From positions 1 through 29,455 of the IMG/VR virus record IMGVR_UViG_3300036985_000961: 29,455 nt of DNA. One strand, 5' to 3'. Below the pieces are notes generated by a model that made no database searches, was not told the DNA's origin, and saw nothing but the letters and a program-made list of their open reading frames with translations. The DNA is from a virus. The position numbers and the translations under genes are program-made. Shown here piece after piece: positions 20,703-28,721 of this stretch (the first letter of the stretch is position 1; each line of letters opens with the position of its first letter).

Positions 20703-21831
20703 CATTTTTTCCCGTAATTGGGACGCAATGAATAGCGACAAGCGTTTCATCATTAACCAAGGGGGCAGCCGTTCAAGTAAGACCTACTCGCTTTGTCAAA
20801 TGATTATAGTGTACTGCGTTCAAAACCCAAACAAGGTAGTTAGTATTGTTCGTAAGACCTTCCCCGCTTTGAGGGCTACGGTGATGAGGGATTTCTTCGA
20901 GATTATGAAGGACTTGGAAATCTACGAAAAGGCCAACCATAATATGAGTGAGAATATATACCGCTTCCCTAATGGTTCAATAGTCGAGTTTTTCTCGGTA
21001 GATGACGAGCAGAAAATCAGAGGGCGCAAACGAGATGTAGGGTGGTGCAATGAAGCCAATGAACTTTGGTTCGAGGACTTTCAGCAGCTCAATATGAGAA
21101 CGGAGGAAAAACTAATCTTTGACTATAACCCAAGCGACTCGTCAAGTTGGCTTTACAAGTTACCGCCCGAAGAAAGTGTAATGATTAAGTCGACCTACAA
21201 AGACAACCCCTTCCTTCCCGAAAGCATTAAGCGACAAATCGAAGACCTGAAGCGAACCGACGAAGCCCTTTACCAAATCTACGCGTTAGGTGAAAAGGCA
21301 ATCAGCAAGTCTAATATATACAATAATTGGATGTTCTTAGGTCGGAAGCCGACAAGGTTTCAATCCTTCGTGTATGGACTTGACTTCGGTTACAATCACC
21401 CGACCGCTTTAATACGCGTCTATTGGTCCGATGGGGATATTTGGATTGAACCCGTACTTTACGAGAGTTACCTAACCACGTCAGAGTTAATAGAAAAGTT
21501 TAAACAACTGGAAGTTGAAAAGTCGGTGGATATTCTCGCGGATTACTCGCGCCCCGAAATAATAGCCGAACTACAAAACGCAGGGTTCAACGTGAACAAC
21601 GCTAACAAGTCGGTCAAGATGGGGATAAACTTCGTGAAGACCTTTGGGGTATTTTGTCAGGAAGACGAAGCCCTAAAGAAGGAATACGAGAACTACAAGT
21701 GGAAGAAGATAGGCGACATTATTACCGAGGAACCTATTAAGCTATACGACGATGCAATGGACGCAATCCGTTACGCGACAACCTACATAAAAGAAACCTA
21801 CTACACCGACGACCAATACGTGGCCTTCTAA
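20683..21831 (+). CDS. Terminase large subunit (PBSX/Terminase_3 type)
   Basis: A 382-residue packaging motor. The ATPase half has Walker A GGSRSSKT (residues 27-34, Lys33), Walker B DVGWCNEANE (Glu124), and a FDYNP coupling motif at about 146-150. The nuclease half has YGLDFGYNHP (Asp234), LADYSRPE (Asp287) and DDAMDAIRYA (Asp360), the three acidic residues of the RNase H-fold nuclease. It cuts concatemers and pumps DNA into the prohead. Length is normal for compact members. No intein or HNH gene is present next to it. Confidence 0.9.
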   Translation: MQINATNIFSRNWDAMNSDKRFIINQGGSRSSKTYSLCQMIIVYCVQNPNKVVSIVRKTFPALRATVMRDFFEIMKDLEIYEKANHNMSENIYRFPNGSIVEFFSVDDEQKIRGRKRDVGWCNEANELWFEDFQQLNMRTEEKLIFDYNPSDSSSWLYKLPPEESVMIKSTYKDNPFLPESIKRQIEDLKRTDEALYQIYALGEKAISKSNIYNNWMFLGRKPTRFQSFVYGLDFGYNHPTALIRVYWSDGDIWIEPVLYESYLTTSELIEKFKQLEVEKSVDILADYSRPEIIAELQNAGFNVNNANKSVKMGINFVKTFGVFCQEDEALKKEYENYKWKKIGDIITEEPIKLYDDAMDAIRYATTYIKETYYTDDQYVAF

Positions 21832-21861
21832 CCACGACTTACAATAAATACTTAAGGAGTT

Positions 21862-23268
21862 ATGGCAATGACACTAATAGCAGCACCGCAAGAATTCACA
21901 CCAGCGTATAACCCGTGCAAGTTTATCTTCAACTCGACGAACAAAAACAACGAGGGGTTTAGATATATATTCGACATTTACGAAAGTGGCACGTTAAATA
22001 AAATAGGTGAGTACCGGGTACTGCCTACCTACGGAACGGGCTACGGGGAAGTTGACCTAAGCAAGTTGTTAGGGTCAAAAGTTGCGCCCGACTTCCAACC
22101 ACTTAACTACTCGGAGTTGGACACACCGACTTCACGCTACAAGTACGATGTTCAGGTAGGCGAAGAATACATAGTCACTTACAACTACACTGCTTCACTT
22201 GCGGACAATGCAGGGAACGTAGAAATTACACCTACCGCAGCTCACACATTTTTAGTGGGCGACCAAGTAGTTGTAGACGCAGGAACGAACACTTTGATTA
22301 CGGGCTTGTGGACTGTCATAGCAATCACGGGGACAACGGACTTTACAATTAGTGCGGCTTGGTCCAACGTGGTAGACCCAACGGAGAACGGAACCGTGAC
22401 CTATGCGGACAAGAGAAAGACGGTCACACGTGACATTGAACAGGAACTAAACAAATGGGTGTTTAACGGAGCGTTGCCTTGGGTTCAGTTTCCTAACTAC
22501 CTTTTAACTGACTATCTATTAGACAACACGTCTGCGCTATTCCTTACGTCGATGTCTTACCAAGATATGACCATAGCACCTAATCAGGAAATTTGGTTCA
22601 ACGGATTTAATACGGGGGTGACGGGTAAAGTAGTGTTTAACAATTCTAACGGGGACTCGTTTTACTACGATGTCAATAACACGGAAATAACTACTCAGTT
22701 ATGCGTGGCAAGTCCTAACCTTAACTTGACTGTTATCACTGGAACTGCGCCATTGATTAAAGCCGACACAACCTACTACGAATTTTATTTCATTGACGCG
22801 TCAGCACCGCCCGACTCACAAACGTACACTTTTAACATTGACCAACGATGTGCCATTAACGATTACTATTTAGTCTTTTTAGATCGTATGGGTTCGTGGG
22901 GTTCGTTTAGTTTTCCTTTACGTTCTTACGAGACGGGGACAAGCACAAAGCAAACCTTTAACAAAGTTGTTGAGGGCTACGTTAACGGGACGGAGTGGAG
23001 TTACACAAGTGACGCACGAGGGTTAACAACTTACTCAAGCACTGTTGATAAAAACTTCCAACTCAATACTAACTGGATGAACGAGGAAATGGCTGCCTAC
23101 TTCCAAGAGTTGATTACGTCACCCGTGGTTTACTTTTGGGACGGGACTCAATACCTTGCTTGTGTTGTTCAGGAAACTGCCTTCGAGGTTGAAAAGCAAC
23201 GCAACAAGAACCTAATCAAAAAGACGGTTAACGTAAAGTTGGCGAACCAAGACAAAATTAACTTATGA
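21862..23268 (+). CDS. Large tail protein, Dit/baseplate-like
   Basis: A 468-residue, beta-rich protein. The start NPCKFIFNSTNKNNEGFRYI and the later DRMGSWGSFSFP and NWMNEEMAAYFQELITSPVV blocks recur in tail proteins of Bacteroidetes phages and prophages. Residues about 100-185 (HTFLVGDQVVVDAG, GTVTYAD) look like an inserted small beta domain. It is followed without a gap by the 887-residue tail protein, suggesting a joint tail-tip role. AAGGAG at 21854-21859 lies only two bases before ATG 21862 but eight before ATG 21868, so the start may be the latter (MTLIAAP). Confidence 0.6.
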   Translation: MAMTLIAAPQEFTPAYNPCKFIFNSTNKNNEGFRYIFDIYESGTLNKIGEYRVLPTYGTGYGEVDLSKLLGSKVAPDFQPLNYSELDTPTSRYKYDVQVGEEYIVTYNYTASLADNAGNVEITPTAAHTFLVGDQVVVDAGTNTLITGLWTVIAITGTTDFTISAAWSNVVDPTENGTVTYADKRKTVTRDIEQELNKWVFNGALPWVQFPNYLLTDYLLDNTSALFLTSMSYQDMTIAPNQEIWFNGFNTGVTGKVVFNNSNGDSFYYDVNNTEITTQLCVASPNLNLTVITGTAPLIKADTTYYEFYFIDASAPPDSQTYTFNIDQRCAINDYYLVFLDRMGSWGSFSFPLRSYETGTSTKQTFNKVVEGYVNGTEWSYTSDARGLTTYSSTVDKNFQLNTNWMNEEMAAYFQELITSPVVYFWDGTQYLACVVQETAFEVEKQRNKNLIKKTVNVKLANQDKINL

Positions 23269-25928
23269 GTGTACGCATACAATTAGAGACGGGCTACCTT
23301 GACGTAAAGGAGGGTACTGCCTTCCCTTTGAACTTTGGTGTTGCGGATATTCGGGACGTGAGTAAAAAGTCGGGAGCGTTCTCAAAGACGATTACGTTAA
23401 CGGGAACGGCTAACAACAACAACCTACTCAACCACTACTACGATATAAACGTACAGGCGGGAACGTTCAACATAAACACCCTTACTCGATGTAGCGTAAT
23501 TCAAAACGGACTACCTGTACTTGAAGCGGGTTACCTTCAACTAATAGCTGTTAACAAAATACAAACGACTGCGGACTACGAGAACGAAGTTGAATATGAG
23601 GTTTTAGTAAAAGACGAAAGTAGCGACTTCTTCACTAAACTCGGCAATAAGGAATTAACGGACTTAGACTTTAGCGACTTGAACCACGAGTACCGGGCAG
23701 ACAACGTAGTTAACTCATTTGCGAACACCCAAGGGGATGGGTACAAATACCTCCTACCCTTTAAGGACTCGAATAGTTATTTACTGCAAGAGATGAAACC
23801 TGCCATTTACGCAAAGACTTACTTTGATCGTATCTTTAGCAACGCAGGGTTTTCGTACACTTGGAATAGTTTAGCGGCTGCACACTTCGACAAACTCATA
23901 ATACCTTTCAATGGTGAAAAGTCAGTTGTTGACTACAACGACTATTTAGTAGAAGCCAATAACACGGCTATTATTTCGGGCGGCACAATGGTTTACGGAG
24001 TTACGATAGAAACAGACCCATTAACGGGGTGGACTGAGACGCAAGACAACTTCGGTTTATTCAATCCAACTACGGGAGTTTATGACATTCCTTTGAACTT
24101 ACAAGGTGGTGAAAACATATCGTTTCAATTTACGTACACCGCAGACATTAACCTAACAAACCCTTCGGCAACGTCCGCAACGTTTCAATGGGATGGTGAG
24201 ATAAAGCCATTATTTAGGTTAAATAAAAATGGTGGGTTTTATGCGTTTAGTAATTCATCTCAGGGAGTTACTTTAAATTCGGGCTTAACAATACCTTCGG
24301 GCACGTCAACTATTGGAACGATTACGGAAACAATTACAGTGCTTTGTGGTGGTGTAATTACGACCGATATAATTGAATTTTTGGCAGGGTTAAGTATTGA
24401 CTTATTTGGTACTGGAGACATTTGGCTTTCGGGTGGTTTGCCTGTAAACGTGACAAGTGAAATCGACTACACTTCTATTGATGTTCGTATTTTACCTTCG
24501 TCAAACATTCTCGGCTACGCTGCGCAGATTGATATGAACAACGTAGTGCCTAACAAGGTAAAGCAAGCGGACTTCATTAAGTCATTGTTCACGATGTACA
24601 ACCTTTACACCGAGCAAGACAACGACGTTCCTAACAACTTGGTGTTAATGCATCGAGATGACTATTACGACAGCGGAGCTGAAATAGATTGGACGTATAA
24701 ACTCGCAAAGGACAAAGACCAAGCCCTTCAATTCTTACCCGAGTTGAGCGCAAAGAAATTAATACTCACTTACAAGAACGACAGCGACGACCCTAACAAA
24801 ATATACTTTGAGGCCACGAAAGAGATCTACGGCCAATTAGAATTTATCTTCGACAACGAGTATGTAAAGGGAATAGACACCAAAGAAATAACCTTTAGCC
24901 CGACACCGATTGGACTAAGCACATTCAACGCTTACTTACCTTTGCTTTCAGGCGAACCCAAAGTGAACATTCGTATCTTACAAGACGGAGGGGAGGGAAC
25001 GTGTGACGCTTACAACCTTTACAACTACGGAACTACGGGAGAAACCAACGTAACAACCTACCCAATTTTACACCATTGGGACGACCCGATAAACCCGAGC
25101 TTTGATATTCTATTTGCGCAGCCCGACTATATGTTTTACAACGGGTACAACGTCACGAATAACAACCTTTACAATTTGTACTGGCGAAGAACCGTTAACC
25201 AAATAAACGTCGGTAAAATGTTGACGGCATACTTTGACCTACGAGAAGACGATATACAAAGTCTTAAACTAAATTCAAAGGTACGTATAGATAATTCTTG
25301 GTGGACGATTAACAAAGTAATTGACTACGACTGCAACGCTCAAAACTTGACTAAGGTGGAGTTGATGAGTGCGGACACTGAAATTGATTTAGCACCATTT
25401 AAAAAGGGTTCAGTTACCCCGACCACGATAGGCGACTTAGCAAGTCACACGGGCAGCATACACTTCAACAACTCGTTTGTGGGGAACGTAGTACCGGGTA
25501 CGTCAGTCAGTGCCATCTACGGACAGGGCAACGTGATCCAACCGGGTGTTAATGGAATAATCGTAGGCGACAATAAGATACTCGACCAAACGGGAATAAG
25601 CACCGAGCGGATAACTGCGGACGTTGCGAACATTAAATCTTTGAGTTTGTCGGGTGGTCTTAAATACCCTATAAAAAAATCAAACGTAGATTACTATGTT
25701 ACAATAAACGACTGCATAATTTTGTCAGCGGGTATTAATATATATTTGCCACCTTCAAATGTTAACCAACAAGGTCAAGTATTCATTTTTAAAAATGAAA
25801 GTGGAACGAGTACAATTTATCCTTTTGGTTCTAATGTGATTGATTTAAGCATTACTTCAATTACCTTATCACCATCGGATAGCGTTACGTTAGTAGATAA
25901 CGGAGGAAATGGTTGGTTCATTATTTAA
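23265..25928 (+). CDS. Large tail-tip protein
   Basis: The biggest protein of the genome, 887 residues. The N-terminus VRIQLETGYLDVKEGTAFPL and the motif DVSKKSGAFSKTITLTGTAN are a signature I recognise from tail-tip or baseplate proteins in Bacteroidetes phages. The middle is beta-rich; residues 490-720 probably form the ring-like hub (ending VNQINVGKMLTAYFDLREDD and IDNSWWTINKVI). The last 150 residues (FNNSFVGNVVPGTSVSAIYG and IYLPPSNVNQQGQVFIFKNE) look like a fibre tip or cell-binding end. The gene overlaps the previous one by four bases. Confidence 0.6.
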   Translation: MSVRIQLETGYLDVKEGTAFPLNFGVADIRDVSKKSGAFSKTITLTGTANNNNLLNHYYDINVQAGTFNINTLTRCSVIQNGLPVLEAGYLQLIAVNKIQTTADYENEVEYEVLVKDESSDFFTKLGNKELTDLDFSDLNHEYRADNVVNSFANTQGDGYKYLLPFKDSNSYLLQEMKPAIYAKTYFDRIFSNAGFSYTWNSLAAAHFDKLIIPFNGEKSVVDYNDYLVEANNTAIISGGTMVYGVTIETDPLTGWTETQDNFGLFNPTTGVYDIPLNLQGGENISFQFTYTADINLTNPSATSATFQWDGEIKPLFRLNKNGGFYAFSNSSQGVTLNSGLTIPSGTSTIGTITETITVLCGGVITTDIIEFLAGLSIDLFGTGDIWLSGGLPVNVTSEIDYTSIDVRILPSSNILGYAAQIDMNNVVPNKVKQADFIKSLFTMYNLYTEQDNDVPNNLVLMHRDDYYDSGAEIDWTYKLAKDKDQALQFLPELSAKKLILTYKNDSDDPNKIYFEATKEIYGQLEFIFDNEYVKGIDTKEITFSPTPIGLSTFNAYLPLLSGEPKVNIRILQDGGEGTCDAYNLYNYGTTGETNVTTYPILHHWDDPINPSFDILFAQPDYMFYNGYNVTNNNLYNLYWRRTVNQINVGKMLTAYFDLREDDIQSLKLNSKVRIDNSWWTINKVIDYDCNAQNLTKVELMSADTEIDLAPFKKGSVTPTTIGDLASHTGSIHFNNSFVGNVVPGTSVSAIYGQGNVIQPGVNGIIVGDNKILDQTGISTERITADVANIKSLSLSGGLKYPIKKSNVDYYVTINDCIILSAGINIYLPPSNVNQQGQVFIFKNESGTSTIYPFGSNVIDLSITSITLSPSDSVTLVDNGGNGWFII

Positions 25929-25959
25929 CCAAAAGACGAAACGATTACTTAACTAAGTT

Positions 25960-26436
25960 ATGGAAGGCTCATTCAAGATAAAGTACAAGACCCGTTTTAA
26001 GCTACAAAAGGCTATTCAACAAACCATTACTCAAATTGGGTTTAACGAGTCGGGTGAAGGTACGGGAACGATGCACGACTCAATCCGTATATCAGCTGCA
26101 ACGGGTGACCTTAACCAACTTTACGTTACGGTCAACGCAATCTTTTACTATATGTTTTTGGATAAAGGTGCGAAGCTTACCAACGGGGGAGAGATTAGAC
26201 CTTACTTCATAACACAAAAAGCCATAGATAGCCCTTTAGGTCAACAATTTATATCCGATGCAATAGGCGAATACCTTGTATGGATGCAGGCGAACTACCC
26301 TATCTTAGACGTGGCTACAATTAACGTCACTCCCGACAATATCAAGTTAAACATTACGTACAATTTGTTTGGTTCGGATGGTAAAAAGAATTGGGATGGC
26401 AAATACGAGTACGATAAAAATTGGTGGAACTGGTAA
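25960..26436 (+). CDS. Possible head-tail joining / tail completion protein
   Basis: A 158-residue protein with a helical start (KTRFKLQKAIQQTITQIGF), a segment TGTMHDSIRISA, and YVTVNAIFYYMFLDKGAKLT. A helix followed by a strand-rich part with a (Y/F)-x2-(F/L)-x-(D/E)-x-G motif is the pattern of HK97 gp10-like tail completion proteins. The end is rich in W, N and K. The TAA stop touches the stop of the minus-strand gene (26437), leaving no space for a terminator. The assignment is tentative. Confidence 0.4.
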   Translation: MEGSFKIKYKTRFKLQKAIQQTITQIGFNESGEGTGTMHDSIRISAATGDLNQLYVTVNAIFYYMFLDKGAKLTNGGEIRPYFITQKAIDSPLGQQFISDAIGEYLVWMQANYPILDVATINVTPDNIKLNITYNLFGSDGKKNWDGKYEYDKNWWNW

Positions 26437-27174
26437 TTAGCCCTTGTTGAGTTGTAACTCTTCGACCATTGACAGCATATTAAACACGAACACCAACGGC
26501 AAGTCCGTAACTGCGTCTATTTTTGTGAGGTCTTGGTTCGCTAAGTCGTAGAGTAGTTTTTCCCACGACCATTTTGTAAATACCTTTTCTTCGGCTTCGG
26601 CTTTCAGGTCTTCCGCGTCAAGTTCGACACCTTCGTCTTCCTCAATAACGGGGTTAAACAGGTTTTCGTAGCGTTGCTTAAAGTCGTTTGAATAGTTAAT
26701 GTAATTGTTTACCGCACCAAAGACTTCGTTTATACTTACGTCTTGAAACGTATCTTTACGGCTCATTATACTATATGAATAGGGCTCAAAAATTAGGTTA
26801 TTCCACTCGTCAGTCTTCCACCTTTTGTATAATATACTAAGCAAAATATCGAAATTTTGTACACTTTGACTAACATAATGTTCAAGGTCTATGAACTCCC
26901 CCAACGTAAGCGCGTCCATTGGCTTTAATCTAAAACCTTTAACCAATTCATTTGGCTTATTGGACGGCTCACGCTTAATAAAACTTACTTGACTTGCAAG
27001 GTCTATTAATTCTTCGGGTGAAAGTTCCTCTAACTCTTCGGGGTCTGTATCGGAGAGTATAGAGATGGCTTCCAGTGTGTGCAAAAAGACGGAGTTGTAT
27101 TCTTCGGGGTCAATGGAGTTTAGTTCTACCCACTGACTAACCGTTATCTCGTTCCAACTCTTCGGTAGTTTCAT
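26437..27174 (-). CDS. Putative tail assembly chaperone-like protein (second of pair)
   Basis: A 245-residue acidic protein, minus strand. It opens MKLPKSWNEITVSQWVELNS, has DALTLGEFIDLEHYVSQ and ILLSILYKRWK in the middle, and an acidic end. The start resembles that of the preceding minus-strand gene (IPNQMNELSVEQFDHLNKI), as does the (A/S)ILYKR/AILFKR block, so both probably belong to one family. Such pairs with an (I/L)-x-V-x-Q-(W/F) start occur in Bacteroidetes phages and are plausible tape-measure chaperones, which are otherwise missing. It overlaps the other gene by 38 bases in another frame. Confidence 0.45.
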   Translation of the reverse strand: MKLPKSWNEITVSQWVELNSIDPEEYNSVFLHTLEAISILSDTDPEELEELSPEELIDLASQVSFIKREPSNKPNELVKGFRLKPMDALTLGEFIDLEHYVSQSVQNFDILLSILYKRWKTDEWNNLIFEPYSYSIMSRKDTFQDVSINEVFGAVNNYINYSNDFKQRYENLFNPVIEEDEGVELDAEDLKAEAEEKVFTKWSWEKLLYDLANQDLTKIDAVTDLPLVFVFNMLSMVEELQLNKG

Positions 27175-27694
27175 CTATTTTCTTTTCGGTTATTTTGGTA
27201 ATCTTTTGCAGGATATCTAAAATGTACGGGAATGCAATTTCTGCATTTTGCTTTTTGAATAGGTTAACCTTAAACTTAAGATGTGCAGGAGCGTAGTGTT
27301 CGGTTCTCGTTAGGTCCGTACGTTTGAAAAGTATGGCTAATGTCTGCGCACAAAAGTTGTCGTCTTGTCCTCGGTAGATTTTCTCAATCATTCCTAAGTC
27401 CTTAACACCGATATTTTCGTTTGCTTCGTAGGTATATTTGTCAATGACAATTTGAGTCACCTTTTCAGTGCTTGGTATTTCGGACTTGTTGAAGTCTTTG
27501 ATGTAGTTGGCGAACTCGTCAAGTTCCATTGCGTCAAATGCTTTTTCTTCTACACCTAAGTAGATAAACTTTTCAATCCATTTCTCGATGGTATCTAACT
27601 CTTGGTTATTCTCAATTTTGTTTAGGTGGTCAAACTGCTCAACGCTCAGCTCGTTCATTTGGTTGGGAATTTCAGCCCCGTAGATTTGTATCAT
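27137..27694 (-). CDS. Putative tail assembly chaperone-like protein (first of pair)
   Basis: A 185-residue acidic, helical protein, minus strand, transcribed first from the 27705-27750 region. Blocks are MNELSVEQFDHLNKI, DNFCAQTLAILFKRTD, then HLKFKVNLFKKQNAEIAFPY, which align by eye with the second gene (ITVSQWVELNSI, FDILLSILYKRWK). It ends DETTEELERDNG. A TAG lies directly before the next gene's ATG in that frame, so fusion by frameshift could only occur inside the 38-base overlap; no standard slippery heptamer is seen. Role inferred. Confidence 0.45.
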   Translation of the reverse strand: MIQIYGAEIPNQMNELSVEQFDHLNKIENNQELDTIEKWIEKFIYLGVEEKAFDAMELDEFANYIKDFNKSEIPSTEKVTQIVIDKYTYEANENIGVKDLGMIEKIYRGQDDNFCAQTLAILFKRTDLTRTEHYAPAHLKFKVNLFKKQNAEIAFPYILDILQKITKITEKKIDETTEELERDNG

Positions 27695-27704
27695 TGCTTA
27701 GATT

Positions 27705-27750
27705 TTAACCAAAGGTATAAAAATAATGTTGAAAAATTAACCAAAAGTAT
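27705..27750 (-). promoter_or_regulatory. Divergent control region with two reverse -7 boxes
   Basis: A 14-bp direct repeat with one mismatch, TTAACCAAAGGTAT (27705-27718) and TTAACCAAAAGTAT (27737-27750), spaced 32 bp start to start. Each holds CAAAnnTA, the reverse complement of the TAnnTTTG box, so one or both can drive the minus-strand pair. For the plus strand, TTG at 27729-27731 and TATTTTAG at 27748-27755 are a weaker promoter candidate for the protease and capsid genes. Confidence 0.45.
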
Positions 27751-27771
27751 TTTAGTGTACTTATTAAGTCA

Positions 27772-28719
27772 ATGGAAGGACTACCGACTTACAAAATTAC
27801 CATAGACGAAGAGTACAACGATGGCGAACAACCTTTGGGAGTTGATGCCATAGCGTTCACGTCAAACCCCGCAGTTCTTGTTAAGGGTGTAGCGTTTAAG
27901 TCACACGCTAAAAGTCACTTCGCAGACGAAAAGAAGTATCGTATTACTGCACCTGCAATGATACCGATGGACATTTATCGGAACGACGACGATATGGGCG
28001 AGTACTATGTACAATTCTCAGAACTTGAGATTGATACAATCTTTAAGGAATTTATGCTCAACTTAAACAACCGCAATTTGTTTAACCTTGAACACGAAGG
28101 CGACAAAATTGTCCCTGCGTATATTCTTGAAGCGTGGTTGGTGGACAACCCCGAAGCGGACAAGGCAATGAGTACGTTTGGTATTTCAGTGCCTAAAGGT
28201 ACGTTAATGATGACCGCACAAATAACCGACACCGAGTACTATAACAAGTTAGTCGAAGCGGGTCAAGTCGGCTTTTCCATTGAGGGCTTTTTAGGTCTCA
28301 AACTAAGTAATCAAAAACAAACATATATGTTACCAGACGGAAAACACACGCTCGAAGATGGTACGGTAATCGTTGTAAAAGACGGAGTTGTCGTAGAAGT
28401 TCAAGAGCCACAAGCCGAGGAAGTAGCAATGGAAGTTGAAGCGTCTACGGAAGTGGAAATGGCTACACCAGTTGAAACTGAAACACCTGAAGAGGTTGTT
28501 GAAGTGGAAGTTGAAGCGGCTATTGACCCTGCGGCAGATGCAGAAGCTATCCTTGCAATCGTTAACCCTGTTTTAGAGCAGCGTGTTAGCGAAATCTTGC
28601 AAGTCATTGCAGACCTTAAAAACGAATTAACTGAAACGGAGGAAGTTGCACCCGTTGAGGAAATTAAAATGTCAGCAACACAAAAATTTAACAAAGTAAT
28701 TGACTTCTTAAAAAAATAA
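27772..28719 (+). CDS. Prohead serine protease (XkdF-like) with scaffold-like tail
   Basis: A 315-residue protein. Residues 1-180 match XkdF-type phage proteases: NLEHEGDKIVPAYILEAW with His108, VPKGTLMMTAQI, and VEAGQVGFSIEGFLG with Ser169 as likely catalytic residues. Residues about 205-300 are very rich in Glu, Val and Ala, helical and acidic, followed by KMSATQKFNKVIDFLKK, a typical scaffold end. It thus appears that protease and scaffold are one chain, cleaved during head maturation. It lies directly upstream of the capsid gene with two bases between. Confidence 0.75.
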   Translation: MEGLPTYKITIDEEYNDGEQPLGVDAIAFTSNPAVLVKGVAFKSHAKSHFADEKKYRITAPAMIPMDIYRNDDDMGEYYVQFSELEIDTIFKEFMLNLNNRNLFNLEHEGDKIVPAYILEAWLVDNPEADKAMSTFGISVPKGTLMMTAQITDTEYYNKLVEAGQVGFSIEGFLGLKLSNQKQTYMLPDGKHTLEDGTVIVVKDGVVVEVQEPQAEEVAMEVEASTEVEMATPVETETPEEVVEVEVEAAIDPAADAEAILAIVNPVLEQRVSEILQVIADLKNELTETEEVAPVEEIKMSATQKFNKVIDFLKK

Positions 28720-28721
28720 AG

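Noticed and set aside
25925-25935. Third copy of the TTAACCAAAAG word before the 25960 gene
   Set aside because: TTAACCAA is common in this genome because AAC-CAA codon pairs are frequent, and here it overlaps a stop codon; not enough to call a regulatory site.
27137-27174. Programmed frameshift joining the two minus-strand genes
   Set aside because: The second gene lies in the +1 frame with a stop codon directly before its ATG, and no standard slippery heptamer is seen in the 38-base overlap. Coupled re-initiation is simpler.
28401-28694. Minus-strand Ser/Thr-rich frame opposite the protease tail
   Set aside because: It mirrors the Glu/Val-rich codons of the scaffold-like tail; composition is that of a shadow frame.
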